A stretch of 41,850 nt of DNA from the NCBI GenBank assembly GCA_964532155.1, contig CAZHGN010000010.1:1-41850 (forward strand). Direction: 5' to 3'. This DNA comes from HGM11416 sp964532155 (lineage in GTDB: Bacteria; Bacillota; Clostridia; Christensenellales; Borkfalkiaceae). A program made the translations under genes and the position numbers. The notes beneath the pieces are model-generated. The model did no database searches. It was given only the letters and a program-made list of their open reading frames with translations, and had not been told where the DNA came from. Below are positions 1-7,842 of this stretch, in pieces; positions within the stretch are counted from its first letter, which is position 1; each line of letters begins with the position of its first letter.

Positions 1-25
1 ATGCTAAATTCCCCATATGCGCATA

Positions 26-562
26 TTAAACGTTTTTGCCCGCTTCATAAGCCTCTTGCATATGCGCCGTGCCGTGTACGGAGCCTTTTTCGTAAACGCC
101 GGTGCCGTAGATAACGCCCACTTCTTTTGCGCCCTCGACGCAGTCGGCATAACCGCGGAAACAAGCGAGAGTAGCCTCGCAAGCGCTCTTTTCTTCATCG
201 GCGCATGTTACGATGTAAAAGAACTCCTTGTCGTGCACGTCGAGCCATCTTGCGACAGTGCGGTCTATCAGCGTTTTAAGCTGAGCGTCGATCGAATAAA
301 AATAAACGGGGCTTGCCAGCACGATTAAATCGGCATCTATCATTTTTTGCAGTATCTCTGCCATATCGTCCTTTTGCACGCATTGACCGCTGTCCTTGCA
401 ATAATAGCACGCACGGCAATAACCGATATTCTTTTCGGCAACGCGGATTTTTTCAACGGAATTGCCGCCGTCTATCGCGCCGCGCATAAACTCGTCGCAA
501 AGTAAATCGGAATTTCCGCCCTTTCTCGGACTGCCCGACAAAATCAATATTTTCTTACCCAT
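26..562 (-). CDS. Flavodoxin-fold NAD(P)H-dependent FMN reductase / iron-sulfur flavoprotein-like
   Basis: A 178-residue protein of the NADPH-dependent FMN reductase family, which moves electrons through bound FMN in the cytoplasm. The N-terminus reads ILSGSPRKGGNSDLL, the phosphate-binding loop that holds FMN. It is followed by a four-cysteine cluster (CRACYYCKDSGQC, about residues 49-61) as in iron-sulfur flavoproteins, and by ASPVYFYSIDAQLKTLIDR, the flavin-contact segment. The start is supported by AAGGAG eight bases upstream of the ATG. The physiological substrate cannot be told from sequence. It appears monocistronic, with no co-transcribed partner in the window. Family assignment is secure, role is not. 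Confidence 0.85.
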   Translation of the reverse strand: MGKKILILSGSPRKGGNSDLLCDEFMRGAIDGGNSVEKIRVAEKNIGYCRACYYCKDSGQCVQKDDMAEILQKMIDADLIVLASPVYFYSIDAQLKTLIDRTVARWLDVHDKEFFYIVTCADEEKSACEATLACFRGYADCVEGAKEVGVIYGTGVYEKGSVHGTAHMQEAYEAGKNV

Positions 563-929
563 TTCGTTTACTCCTTATGATTATAAATCTCTTTATCGCC
601 GACTTAAGCAATTGCAAACGCAGTTTTGCCCATTACGGCTTACGCGATTATTTTAGCGTGTTTTATTGCTTGCCGCAAGCGGTTTTTTAAAAATGCTTTT
701 TTAATGCGGTTTTAAAGAATGCATAAAAACAATTTTAAGCGCCTAAAACAAAGCTTAATAAAAGCTTAAAAACGCTTTAATAATGCTAAACGCAAAGGCG
801 CTTTAAGGGCGCTTTAACAACTTTTAGCGCTGTATTAAGCGTTTAAAAAACGGCGAAGTGATTTTGCTCCGCCGTTTATTGGTTCAATTAGTGCAAGCAC
901 GCGGTTGTTTAATTATTGCGTTAGCTTGA
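563..929. other. AT-rich intergenic stretch without genes
   Basis: No open reading frame with a ribosome binding site is seen on either strand. The middle (about 690-840) is low-complexity DNA in which variants of GCTTAA, AAGCTTA and CGCTTT recur, so it may be a degenerate short-period repeat. A terminator for the downstream-coordinate gene lies at its right end. A TATAAT-like hexamer lies just upstream of the ribosome binding site of the flavodoxin-like gene, but no good -35 is visible. Confidence 0.5.
842..877 (-). terminator. Intrinsic terminator of the metallophosphoesterase gene
   Basis: On the minus strand AAACGGCG (870-877) pairs with CGCCGTTT (848-855) across a 14-base loop, followed directly by further T residues. 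It lies about 50 bases after the stop codon at 930. Confidence 0.8.
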
Positions 930-2837
930 TTAATCGGCTTGAGCCGTCTTTTCGATACCCCAAGTATAATCGACGCCGTACGATTTAACACCGTCCGCGT
1001 AATGCTTAACCGAAAGAGTCAAGCGGTTTTCGGTTACCTCGATTTCCGCCCAAGAGGACTGGCTTGAAGTAATTCCGTAAGAATAAATATCTTTGTCTAC
1101 CGTAGAGAATGCACCTCTACTGCCCTGATCGCCTGCAGGTCCGTTCATAACGTAAATGGGACCTTGCGGATTGACCGAATATTTTACACCGTCTACTACG
1201 TTAAACGTTTCGGTTGCGGCGGTACCGTCGGATTTAATGGGATAAGTTCTCGAAACGCAGTGGTCGTGCCCCTGAAGCACGAGATCGACTCCGTACTCGA
1301 CGAAAAGCCCTTTAAGTTGCGTGCAAAGTGCCCGCGCAATTTGGTTTCGAGACGGATCGGAACCCCATTTACCTATCGAATACATCGGGTTGTGCATTGC
1401 GACGATCGTCCACTTTTCGGTCTTATTTTCGAGCTCGGATTTAAGCCAATTATATTGCGCGATATCCAACGCAGAGGTAGTATCCCTGTTAGCGTTAAGC
1501 ATAATAAACTTAACGTCGCCGTAGCTGAACGAATAATACAACCCGGTGGTCGTTGTCTGCTCGGGCATAAGGTAATTAAAGTGTTTATTAGTTTCGTTCG
1601 AGCCGTTATAATAATTCGTTTCGTGGTTGCCGGAAATAGCCATTACGGGGATTTTTGCAAGGTAGGAATAATTGTCGTGCATCATTCCCGTCCAAAAACT
1701 TTCGTATTTGGAGTTTTCCACGACGTCGCCGGTGTGAACTATGAAATCGTTCTCGGCGGCAATAACGCTCGAAAGGACGTTAGCGTAATACGAACCGGTG
1801 CCCTCGCCCGTGCCCTCGGCGCTGCCCGACTGCGAGTCGCTTAAATGGGCAAACTTAAAGGAAGTTTTTTGGGGATTAACGGTGGTAAAAGTAACAGGCA
1901 TCGTATAAGTATCTTCACCGACGTACCTATCGCCTATGCAATAGGTGTACTGCGTTGAAGGTTTGAGCTTGAGTTCCGCCTTGGTGATATAGTAGGTAAC
2001 CTTGGTATCCGCCGAGCCGCTTTTCTCGTACGTTTCAGCTTGCTCGGTATGCGCGGTAAGCTTTTGGCAATTAGCTAAATCGAGCGTTGCGCCCTCCGAA
2101 TAAAAAATAGCCGCACCCGCGGTAAACGCGCGAGTATTGAAAGTGAAACCGTAAACGAGGTTTGCCGCATCGTAAAGGCTGACCGAAACGGACGTGGGCG
2201 CGTAAAGTTCTTCGTTTACGTCGGTGTATGCGCTAAGTTTATCGCCGACGGTAAAGGTTGCAGCCGCGTCGGTAGTTTTGCCGCACACGCACGATTTTCT
2301 GTAAGTCGTAGCCGTGGCGTCGGTCGCGTCGGCTACCAAATATTCGTCGCGCTGAACCTCGTAAACGTAGCTATGCTCGAGTTTTGCAAGTTTCAAATCG
2401 TCTTCGGTTACTTCGGTGAGCTTGCCGTTTTTAATCATTAAAACCGTATTGCAAACAAGGCAAGTATAATGCGCCGCAACGCCGTTTTTATAGCAAGTAG
2501 CGGCAATTTCGTCTATCTTTTTAGAATAGGTATGCGGTTCCTTCCCTATTACTATTTCGACATCTTCCTTCTCGACAAATTCGCCGTCTTCAAGCACAAA
2601 CTTTTTACCGCAGTCGCAAACGTAATATTCGTCGTTGCCTTCTTCGGTGCAAGTGGCTTCTTTTCCATCCACTTTAGTATAAGTGTGAGGATGATCGTCC
2701 GTGCCGCCGATCGAACCGCCGTTTGAACCGCCGGACGACTGCCCGACGATAACGACCGGAATATTACAACCGAACGCAAACAGAGATAGTACGACGGACA
2801 GCAATGCCGCCGCAATTCTCGCTAAATTTTTTTTCAT
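930..2837 (-). CDS. Secreted (probable lipoprotein) calcineurin-like metallophosphoesterase with Cys-rich N-terminal repeats
   Basis: A 635-residue exported protein. The start at 2837 is chosen because a perfect GGAGGA sits just upstream and a signal peptide follows at once (MKKNLARIAAALLSVVLSL, Cys24 a possible lipidation site); an upstream in-frame extension lacks both. A Ser/Gly linker leads to three related cysteine-rich units of the type HxYT...ATC...YxCxxCGK, then a fibronectin-like purple-acid-phosphatase N-domain. The catalytic domain carries the metal ligands LSDSQ, TGDVVEN, SGNHE, AMHNP and GHDH in the usual order. It probably hydrolyses phosphate esters outside the membrane. Its own promoter and terminator make it monocistronic. 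The first motif has DSQ where many relatives have DxH. Confidence 0.88.
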   Translation of the reverse strand: MKKNLARIAAALLSVVLSLFAFGCNIPVVIVGQSSGGSNGGSIGGTDDHPHTYTKVDGKEATCTEEGNDEYYVCDCGKKFVLEDGEFVEKEDVEIVIGKEPHTYSKKIDEIAATCYKNGVAAHYTCLVCNTVLMIKNGKLTEVTEDDLKLAKLEHSYVYEVQRDEYLVADATDATATTYRKSCVCGKTTDAAATFTVGDKLSAYTDVNEELYAPTSVSVSLYDAANLVYGFTFNTRAFTAGAAIFYSEGATLDLANCQKLTAHTEQAETYEKSGSADTKVTYYITKAELKLKPSTQYTYCIGDRYVGEDTYTMPVTFTTVNPQKTSFKFAHLSDSQSGSAEGTGEGTGSYYANVLSSVIAAENDFIVHTGDVVENSKYESFWTGMMHDNYSYLAKIPVMAISGNHETNYYNGSNETNKHFNYLMPEQTTTTGLYYSFSYGDVKFIMLNANRDTTSALDIAQYNWLKSELENKTEKWTIVAMHNPMYSIGKWGSDPSRNQIARALCTQLKGLFVEYGVDLVLQGHDHCVSRTYPIKSDGTAATETFNVVDGVKYSVNPQGPIYVMNGPAGDQGSRGAFSTVDKDIYSYGITSSQSSWAEIEVTENRLTLSVKHYADGVKSYGVDYTWGIEKTAQAD

Positions 2838-2936
2838 TTTTCCTCCTCGGCGGCAACCCGCCGTTAAATAATTTTGCAGGGCGCTACCGCTAAACGATTT
2901 TCGAGAGCGCCTACATTTTATATATATTATAGAGAG

Positions 2937-2965
2937 ATTATACCATGAATAAAATACCCTTTCAA
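2937..2965 (-). promoter_or_regulatory. Sigma-A promoter for the metallophosphoesterase gene
   Basis: TTGAAA (2960-2965), a spacer of exactly 17 bases and TATAAT (2937-2942), with an extended TGG before the -10. The predicted leader of about 90 bases contains a GGCGG-GTT-GCCGCC hairpin close to the ribosome binding site. Confidence 0.8.
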
Positions 2966-3283
2966 TGCACTTTTTTACTTTTTTTTGTTTCAAAGCGGAT
3001 TATATGGCAGTAGTGCTATCGGCTCACGCAAAAAACATTATATCTTGCAGGGCAAACGGTTTGCTCCGTCGTCTTTAATTTATAATAAAAGCACCGATAA
3101 AAGTGCCGATAATCGACTTATAGGCGGGGTTTCAGCAAAAAACTTAACAATAATCGCGTGTGTTTATACGCTCGCAACGACGGTGGTTAATATGTACTGC
3201 CTTATCGGCTATTCGAGCAATAGAGGGTAAGGAAAATGCAATAACGGTATGGCTTTTTTTCGCACGGCAATTCTTTTTTGCGC
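2966..3283. other. Intergenic stretch without genes
   Basis: No credible coding sequence on either strand. It holds one copy of the dispersed stem-loop (3104-3127) and, next to it, a near-repeat of a GCACCGATAAAAG / GTGCCGATAATCG type (3090-3115). The remainder shows nothing recognisable. Confidence 0.4.
3104..3127. repeat. Dispersed stem-loop element, copy at 3.1 kb
   Basis: A 24-base match, as reverse complement, to 19326-19349. The core CTATAAGTCGATTATCG folds as GCC-ATAA-loop-TTAT-GGC with one internal mismatch. Here it lies between the esterase terminator and the metallophosphoesterase promoter. Confidence 0.75.
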
Positions 3284-3305
3284 AAAAAAAATCCCTTGCG
3301 GGATT
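3284..3305 (-). terminator. Intrinsic terminator of the esterase gene
   Basis: On the minus strand AATCCC-GCAA-GGGATT is followed by an uninterrupted run of T. It lies about 65 bases after the stop codon at 3372. Confidence 0.85.
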
Positions 3306-3371
3306 AAAAAGTATATTTACCGTGTAAAAAATCATATTTAACGCTATATGCCAACATTAAATACCGCTAAC

Positions 3372-4454
3372 TTATACGCCACTACCCTTTTTGGGCGGTT
3401 GCCGGGCGTAACACTTGGATTCGGCTTTTATGAGACCGTCTTTGAAAAAGGCAATGGCGTTTTTACCGGGCGCGCTGTCGGGGCAAATGACGTCGAACCC
3501 GTGATAACAGCCCGAATAAATGCGAAAATCGGTAGGCACGCCGGCAAGACGAAGGCGTTTGACGAAATCCACCGTTTCGGCATAAAACGGTTCGATATCG
3601 CCGACGTAAGTCAGCGTAGGCGGCAAGCCAGAAAGGTCGGTTGCGCGAGCGGGCGCCGCATAGCAAGGAACGTTTTTCGCGCCGTAAAGTTTACCCAAAT
3701 ACACGCTCCAAGCCTTGTCGTTAGACTGACTGTCCCAGCAAGGCGTGCTGTTGTTTTGATTGCTGCGAGTAGGTCTGTCGTCTATCATCGGATAAAGCGG
3801 CGCTTGAAAAGCGACGTTCACCTCGCCTTTGTCCCTTGCGTAAAGGCAAAGCGCGGCACACAGACCGCCGCCGGCAGAATCGCCGCCTACGAAAATTTTA
3901 TTGGGATCGGCACCGAGTCTTTCGGCGTTTTCCTTAAGCCACAAAAGCGAGTCGTAACAATCCTCGAGCGCTTTCGGGTAAGGCGCGTCGACCGAGCGCG
4001 TATAGTCGGGCGAAAGCACGACCGCGTCGATCGCTTCGAGTATTCTTTTTATAAAATAGAATTCCTGCTCCGGGTTGCCCATAGCGTAACCGCCGCCGTG
4101 AATCCACAAAAACGCGGGGCGTGATTTACTTTTTAAAGCCTTTTTGCGCTGAGCCTGAGCATTTTTTAGCGTTGAAGAAAGTTCACTGCGCAAGTCGTCC
4201 TCGATTAAACGAATGGCGCTGTCGGTAACGCCCCTACGCGAACACAGACAAGCGCGAATATTACTGCCGTCACGGCGAGGGAAATAGACCTCCCCCGTGA
4301 AAAAATTTTTCAGTTTGCGCCCCAATAAAAGCTTATCGAGCACGGCGTTGCCCACCCTAAAATAGGTCATGCCCGCCTTGGGAATCAGCATTTTTACGAC
4401 TCTACCGCGAAAAGCGACGGAGCCGTTCATTTTTTTATTAATGACGAATTTCAT
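3372..4454 (-). CDS. Alpha/beta hydrolase, hormone-sensitive-lipase (HSL) family esterase
   Basis: A 360-residue cytoplasmic carboxylesterase of the alpha/beta-hydrolase fold-3 family. The oxyanion-hole motif HGGGYAMG is at about 119-126 and the nucleophile elbow GDSAGGG at 191-197 (Ser193). Asp286 (YVGDIEP) and His318 (CYHGFD) complete the triad. The N-terminal cap of about 110 residues is Lys/Arg-rich, as in the family. The start is uncertain: AAGGT directly abuts the ATG, and a second ATG eight codons in has no better site. It is followed by its own terminator. The natural ester substrate cannot be inferred. Confidence 0.88.
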   Translation of the reverse strand: MKFVINKKMNGSVAFRGRVVKMLIPKAGMTYFRVGNAVLDKLLLGRKLKNFFTGEVYFPRRDGSNIRACLCSRRGVTDSAIRLIEDDLRSELSSTLKNAQAQRKKALKSKSRPAFLWIHGGGYAMGNPEQEFYFIKRILEAIDAVVLSPDYTRSVDAPYPKALEDCYDSLLWLKENAERLGADPNKIFVGGDSAGGGLCAALCLYARDKGEVNVAFQAPLYPMIDDRPTRSNQNNSTPCWDSQSNDKAWSVYLGKLYGAKNVPCYAAPARATDLSGLPPTLTYVGDIEPFYAETVDFVKRLRLAGVPTDFRIYSGCYHGFDVICPDSAPGKNAIAFFKDGLIKAESKCYARQPPKKGSGV

Positions 4455-4581
4455 ACCTTAAAAAATCAATCGGCGGTTCAAGACTAAAAAACTTTCCGAG
4501 CGCACTAAAAACTATTTCCACATGTTTTTAGCGCAATTTTAAGAGTGCGCGTTTTATTGCGCTTCGGTTTGGCTAAAACGT

Positions 4582-4770
4582 TTAGCTTTCCTCTCTGCGC
4601 GTTACCGTCAGATCGAAAACCGTACTGTCGTCGCGCACGGTAAGCCGACGTTCGCCGCTCACTTCGCACTCGATTCCGTTCTCGCAAAAGATATCGACAA
4701 GCCGCAAAATAAAGTCGCTTTCGGTAAGGTTGCCCTTTAAGGCACCGCCGTTATTCGTTAATTGTTTCAT
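4582..4770 (-). CDS. Small hypothetical protein (62 aa)
   Basis: Not recognised. A soluble 62-residue protein (MKQLTNNGGALKGNLTESDF at the N-terminus) with no cysteine pair motif or membrane segment. The pattern suggests a helix followed by beta strands (SGERRLTVRDDSTVFDLTV). It is judged real because GAGGAAA lies at proper distance before the ATG and a consensus promoter lies about 65 bases upstream. Downstream, 4499-4581 can form long imperfect hairpins that may end the transcript. Confidence 0.6.
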   Translation of the reverse strand: MKQLTNNGGALKGNLTESDFILRLVDIFCENGIECEVSGERRLTVRDDSTVFDLTVTRREES

Positions 4771-4835
4771 TTTAATTTCCTCAAATATTTAAGTTAAGTT
4801 TTGTGTTAGCAGCGGTTCTTCCTCTTCTACCTAAC

Positions 4836-4864
4836 ATTATATCCTCGGAATGCCGTAAATTCAA
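4836..4864 (-). promoter_or_regulatory. Sigma-A promoter for the 62-residue gene
   Basis: TTGAAT (4859-4864), a 17-base spacer and TATAAT (4836-4841). The predicted start lies about 60 bases before the ATG at 4770. Confidence 0.75.
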
Positions 4865-5009
4865 CGACGTTATGACACTTTTTTTGTCGTTTTTTTTAAA
4901 AAAAAGTCTTTTTATGTCGAACGCGGTCGAAAAAAGACGATAATAGTGCTTTTGCGCAATTTTTTCACGCAAAAGCTCAAGTTAAGGCAAAAGAAAATTA
5001 CCGCCTAAT

Positions 5010-5867
5010 TTACGCGTTTTTAAGCGCTTGCTCGTAAGCGTTTTTCATATATAACGCGTCGTAATCTTGATTGCCCGCCGACTCGCATATCACGACGGGT
5101 TCGAGGTTAAGCCTTACGAGCGCTTCGGCAAGCGGTTCAAACTCGGGACCGTACACCTCGTCGTCAAAATTCAAGTGCTTAATCTCGCCGCGAACCGAAT
5201 ACATAATCTTGGAAAAATGAATATGAAAGTGTTTCATTTTTTCAAAACCGAGCTTGTCCGCCATATACGAAAGCCGCGAATAATAATCCTCGACCGTCTT
5301 AAGACTGCCCTGTTCCCTTGCGTTTACATGCCCGAAATCGACCGTGGGTACGAAAAAATCGGCTAAAAGACAGAGTTCGGTAACTTCTTCTATCGTACCG
5401 ATTTGCGCCGTTTTACCCATAGTTTCGGGGCAAAAAAGCATGTCGGTATAGCCTAATTCTTTTATTCTTTCGGCAAGTTTAATAAAGTTGTTTTTCGTGC
5501 GGACAAAAGCGTTTTCACGCGCGTCTTTGCCTTGCGAAGCAGGGTGGATTATTATCCTTTTGCCCCCCATAAGCCTACATTTTGCCGCGCTGTCCGTTAC
5601 GTAGCAAACGGATTTTTCGATCATTTCGTCTTCGGTATTGGCAAAATTTATGTAATACGGCGCATGAACGCTTATGGCAACGCCCGCCGAAGCAAACGCG
5701 TTGCCTATCGAAAGCGCGCGCTCGTCGCTAATGGATACGCCGCGTCCGAAAGAGTATTCGAATGCGTTTAAACCGAGATTTTTAACCCATTCCGCGCTTT
5801 GTTCCGATGTCTTTAATCCTGCCGCGGCATAGTTAACCGAATTGCCGCTCGGTCCGAATAAAATCAT
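5010..5867 (-). CDS. nfo: Endonuclease IV-family AP endonuclease (TIM barrel)
   Basis: A 285-residue protein matching the length of endonuclease IV, which cuts DNA 5' of abasic sites with three metal ions in base-excision repair. The conserved metal ligands are all visible: His68 (SVHAPY), His108 (IIHPAS), Glu148 (CPETMG), Asp177 and His180 (VDFGHVNA), His215/217 (FHIHFSK), His231 (GEIKHLNF) and Glu262 (ICESAG). GGGTGA precedes the ATG. It begins 39 bases from an assembly gap, so its link to the ribF cluster is not fixed. A general xylose-isomerase-like enzyme is less likely given the full ligand set. Confidence 0.88.
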   Translation of the reverse strand: MILFGPSGNSVNYAAAGLKTSEQSAEWVKNLGLNAFEYSFGRGVSISDERALSIGNAFASAGVAISVHAPYYINFANTEDEMIEKSVCYVTDSAAKCRLMGGKRIIIHPASQGKDARENAFVRTKNNFIKLAERIKELGYTDMLFCPETMGKTAQIGTIEEVTELCLLADFFVPTVDFGHVNAREQGSLKTVEDYYSRLSYMADKLGFEKMKHFHIHFSKIMYSVRGEIKHLNFDDEVYGPEFEPLAEALVRLNLEPVVICESAGNQDYDALYMKNAYEQALKNA

Positions 5868-5906
5868 TTTATCACCCGTAACGTTTACTTATCTTCTTGT
5901 TTTGCA

Positions 5907-6006
5907 NNNNNNNNNNNNNNNNNNNNNNNNNNNNNNNNNNNNNNNNNNNNNNNNNNNNNNNNNNNNNNNNNNNNNNNNNNNNNNNNNNNNNNNNNNNNNN
6001 NNNNNN
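5907..6006. other. Assembly gap (100 N)
   Basis: Exactly 100 undetermined bases, the conventional scaffold-gap size, so real length is unknown. The left edge ends in TTTTGCA and the right edge starts with TTTTGCA; the two contig ends may overlap by these seven bases. The right edge also carries AGTCGATTAT (6013-6022), part of the dispersed stem-loop. Confidence 0.9.
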
Positions 6007-6046
6007 TTTTGCAGTCGATTATGAACGGTTTTATCGTTGCCGCCCA

Positions 6047-6961
6047 TCACGTTTTTTTGTTCGTTACCGCACTTATATCGTCTAACAATTGATTTTTAAG
6101 CTCGTCAATACTTGCAAATTTTTTAACGTCCCTTATGCGGTCGTCGAACCAAACGGTTAAAGTCTTACCGTAAATATCGCCGTCAAAACCGACCATATGG
6201 CATTCGAGAAGGCGCGCGCTTTGACCGAACGTCGGCGCACAGCCCAAATTAGATATTGCGGGATAACTTTTGCCGTCGATTTCCGCAGTACATGCATAAA
6301 CGCCGTCTTTTAACGGAAATTTATCGTTTGACGGTAAAATATTAGCGGTCGGAAATCCGAGTTTGCGCCCGTCCTTTCGCCCGTCTATAACCTTTCCGCG
6401 TATAAAATAGCGCACCCCGTAATCCGAGCGGCACTTCTTTACGTCGCCTAACGCAAGCGCGTTTTTTACGTCCGTAGTGGAAAGTTTTTTTCCGTCCGCG
6501 CCCTTTATAAAAGGAAGAACGTTTAAGGCAACGTTCCTTTTTTCGCAAAAAGCCTTTAAAAACCCGACCTCGGCGGTGCCGCCCTTGCCGAATTTAAAGT
6601 CTTCGCCGCAAATAACCCTCGCTATAAGTCGATTATCGAATAGTTCGTTCAAAAACTCCTCGGGCGAAAGACAAGAAAATTCCGCCGTGAAGCGCACCTT
6701 TACGGCTACGTCCACACCCAGCCACTCAAGCAAAAAAAGCCGTTCTTCGGGGCTGAAAACGTCTCCGTTTTTCCTTTTAAAAACATCGCCCTCGCCGCAA
6801 AAAAGGGTAACGGCAACTTTTTCGTCTTTTCTTTTCAGCTGCTTTGCAAGGTTTAATAGCTCGCAATGTCCGTTATGAAAACTATCGAAGCCGCCCAAGC
6901 ATACGACGAGCGGTTCGCAATTTATATCACTTTTATCGCAATAAAAATCGGTTACAATCAT
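6047..6961 (-). CDS. ribF: Bifunctional riboflavin kinase / FAD synthetase
   Basis: A 304-residue enzyme that makes FMN and then FAD from riboflavin. The FAD synthetase half starts with CLGGFDSFHNGH, the nucleotidyltransferase HxGH signature. The riboflavin-kinase half has GKVIDGRKDGRKLGFPTANI. The start at 6961 is chosen for the AAGGG seven bases upstream and because the protein then begins MIVTDFYC; a longer in-frame extension lies inside truB. It starts two bases after the truB stop, as in many Firmicutes. The gene usually found next, rpsO, is not seen; the contig breaks right after ribF. Confidence 0.95.
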   Translation of the reverse strand: MIVTDFYCDKSDINCEPLVVCLGGFDSFHNGHCELLNLAKQLKRKDEKVAVTLFCGEGDVFKRKNGDVFSPEERLFLLEWLGVDVAVKVRFTAEFSCLSPEEFLNELFDNRLIARVICGEDFKFGKGGTAEVGFLKAFCEKRNVALNVLPFIKGADGKKLSTTDVKNALALGDVKKCRSDYGVRYFIRGKVIDGRKDGRKLGFPTANILPSNDKFPLKDGVYACTAEIDGKSYPAISNLGCAPTFGQSARLLECHMVGFDGDIYGKTLTVWFDDRIRDVKKFASIDELKNQLLDDISAVTNKKT

Positions 6962-6963
6962 AA

Positions 6964-7809
6964 TCAATCCCTTACGTAAGGTCTTATAACGAGTTTGCCG
7001 TCCGTAGCGTTGCCAACGCCCCAAAAGTCGCCCGAAACGTATACTCTATATCTTCCGTCGGTTATATCAAAACGGTCGTAAAGTCCGTTTAACAGCCTTA
7101 TAGCCTTACTTTCCTCAAGTTCGAGCTTAGGAAAATTCAACACTTCGTCGCTTTTAATAAGGTGCTTTTCGAAGCCGTCTTTTTCAAGCACGTCGAGCGT
7201 AACGCTTCTCTCGGCGGTAAAAAATCCGCTTTGAACGCGTTCGAGCGCCGTCATTGTAGCGTACGATCCGCTTCGTCTACCAAGATCGCGCGCAATGGAA
7301 CGAATATAAGTACCGCCCCCGCAAGTTATTTCGAAGGTAAACGCCGGTGATTGCGCTTTTATAAGTTTTATATCGTATATTTCAATCTTTTTCGGCTTAA
7401 GTTCGACAGCCTTACCTGCGCGGGCAAGTTTATAACTCTTTTTACCGTCTACACATTTTGCCGAAAAGGCGGGCGGAACTTGATCTATTTCACCGATAAA
7501 GTCGGGCAATAGGTCGATTAACTCAACTTTCGTGGGGATTTTTTCGCATTCGAAAACCTTTTTCCCTTCTAAGTCAAGAGTATCCGTTTCGTAGCCGAAA
7601 GTAAACTCCGCTATATATTTTTTGCGCTTTTCGGTCATTATATCGAAAAGCCTCGTTGCCTGCCCCAACGCGACGGGAAGTACGCCGCAAGCAAGCGGAT
7701 CGAGCGTGCCCATATGTCCGCATTTGCAATTGACGATTTTTTTAACGCGAGCAAGGCATTTTGCCGACGACTCGCCCCGCGGTTTGTAAATATTAATAAA
7801 TCCGTTCAT
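6964..7809 (-). CDS. truB: tRNA pseudouridine(55) synthase TruB
   Basis: A 281-residue enzyme that isomerises U55 in the T-loop of tRNAs. The N-terminus GFINIYKPRGESS and the catalytic motif GHMGTLDPLACGVLPVALG (catalytic Asp of TLDP) are clear, as are KKYIAEFTFGYETDTLD and the RSIARDLG segment. The C-terminal PUA-like tail is short. It lies between nrnA and ribF, the standard order in the nusA-infB cluster. Only a weak AGGT ribosome binding site precedes the ATG. Confidence 0.95.
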   Translation of the reverse strand: MNGFINIYKPRGESSAKCLARVKKIVNCKCGHMGTLDPLACGVLPVALGQATRLFDIMTEKRKKYIAEFTFGYETDTLDLEGKKVFECEKIPTKVELIDLLPDFIGEIDQVPPAFSAKCVDGKKSYKLARAGKAVELKPKKIEIYDIKLIKAQSPAFTFEITCGGGTYIRSIARDLGRRSGSYATMTALERVQSGFFTAERSVTLDVLEKDGFEKHLIKSDEVLNFPKLELEESKAIRLLNGLYDRFDITDGRYRVYVSGDFWGVGNATDGKLVIRPYVRD

Positions 7810-7842
7810 GTGGTCTACCTGTTAACTAAAAAGCCGTTTCGG

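Noticed and set aside
670..840. A CRISPR-like or phased repeat array
   Set aside because: The repeated GCTTAA/CGCTTT words have no constant spacing and no conserved repeat-spacer structure; it reads as low-complexity AT-rich DNA. No CRISPR array was seen elsewhere.
4781..4972. A 63-codon minus-strand frame upstream of the 62-residue gene
   Set aside because: It covers the consensus promoter of that gene, lacks a ribosome binding site and has no recognisable pattern.
6007..6047. A short reading frame starting MGGNDKTVHNRLQ, its ATG overlapping the ribF stop
   Set aside because: Only 13 codons before the gap. If the gap edges overlap by seven bases it would end after 22 residues, with no ribosome binding site of its own.
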